A stretch of DNA of 6,485 bases, from assembly GCA_045543455.1 (NCBI GenBank), contig JAZQMK010000001.1:1-6485 (forward strand), read 5' to 3'. Position numbers and translations under genes: made by a program. The notes below the pieces were generated by a model. That model was not told the DNA's origin. It saw only the letters and a program-made list of their open reading frames with translations, and did no database searches. The number at the start of each line of letters is the position of its first letter. The stretch's first letter is position 1. Shown here one piece after another: positions 6,357-6,485 of the stretch. Origin of the DNA: SIG291 sp045543455. GTDB taxonomy: Bacteria > Bacillota > Clostridia > Lachnospirales > Lachnospiraceae.

Positions 6357-6485
6357 TCAAAGCCTAAAATCCATCCTCATACCTATCAGGGTATTTAACA
6401 TCTTACTTTTATTGTTATTATAAGGATTTGCTTTATCATATTTTATCTGAGTTGTCGTAAGCCCTCCTGAAGCAAAAGTTTTTCC
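6357..6485 (-). CDS. C-terminal fragment of an unidentified protein (partial)
   Basis: A minus-strand frame is open from the right edge for 42 codons and ends with TGA at 6357-6359. The peptide is Lys/Asn-rich with mixed hydrophobic residues and ends in MLNTLIGMRMDFRL. Its composition resembles a real protein end more than noise, and it stops 42 bases before the lipoprotein start, an ordinary same-strand spacing. I do not recognise a family. An open frame of this length can arise by chance in AT-rich DNA a few times in a hundred, so the call is moderate. If real, it could be co-transcribed with the lipoprotein gene, since no terminator is visible in the gap. Confidence 0.5.
   Translation of the reverse strand, partial: GKTFASGGLTTTQIKYDKANPYNNNKSKMLNTLIGMRMDFRL

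Noticed and set aside
6331..6360. Promoter for the lipoprotein gene (TTGACA at 6355-6360, TATTGT at 6331-6336, spacer 18)
   Set aside because: The -35 is perfect, but the -10 is poor and transcription would start almost at the ribosome site. The TTGACA also overlaps the stop codon of the upstream frame, so it may be chance.

Overview
The window comes from an AT-rich, low-GC Gram-positive genome. Its features fit the Clostridia, most likely a Lachnospiraceae-type gut anaerobe: strong AAGGAG-type ribosome binding sites, a lipoprotein with a long Thr-Glu-Ala-Pro linker, and a sigma-like domain fused to a membrane anchor. The taxonomic placement is inferred from style, because no marker gene is present. 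Every gene I can support lies on the minus strand, so the window is read from right to left.

Right end (6485 to 5121): the last 42 codons of an unidentified gene are followed by a secreted lipoprotein. This has a signal peptide with lipobox, a low-complexity linker with 16 perfect TEAP repeats, and a transglutaminase-like domain with an intact Cys-His-Asp triad.

Centre (5120 to 1006): a compact three-gene operon, marR - ABC subunit 1 - ABC subunit 2. A near-consensus promoter (TTGCAA, 17 bp, TATAAT) lies in front of marR. A 13-bp perfect inverted repeat straddles its -10 element and is very probably the operator of the MarR protein. The genes are 3 bp apart or overlap by one base. The two transporter subunits carry complementary motif changes in their nucleotide-binding domains. 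Subunit 1 has Asp for the catalytic Glu and Gln for the switch His; subunit 2 has LSQGQ instead of LSGGQ. This is the signature of a heterodimeric type IV exporter with one degenerate ATP site, as in TM287/288 and BmrCD. The simplest reading is a ligand-inducible efflux pump that is derepressed when MarR binds a compound.

Left end (1005 to 1): a strong intrinsic terminator closes the operon. The 3' half of its hairpin, with the sequence after it, exists as a diverged tandem copy just downstream. A separate promoter overlapped by a 15-bp dyad then drives a gene that leaves the window. Its product combines a short N-terminal domain resembling sigma-70 region 2, an acidic linker, one transmembrane helix and an extracytoplasmic part. 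It looks like a membrane-tethered sigma-derived protein rather than a working sigma factor.

No RNA genes, insertion sequences, CRISPR arrays or plus-strand genes were found. The window is mostly conventional. The most unusual items are the sigma-like membrane protein, the operator architecture at marR, and the TEAP minisatellite.
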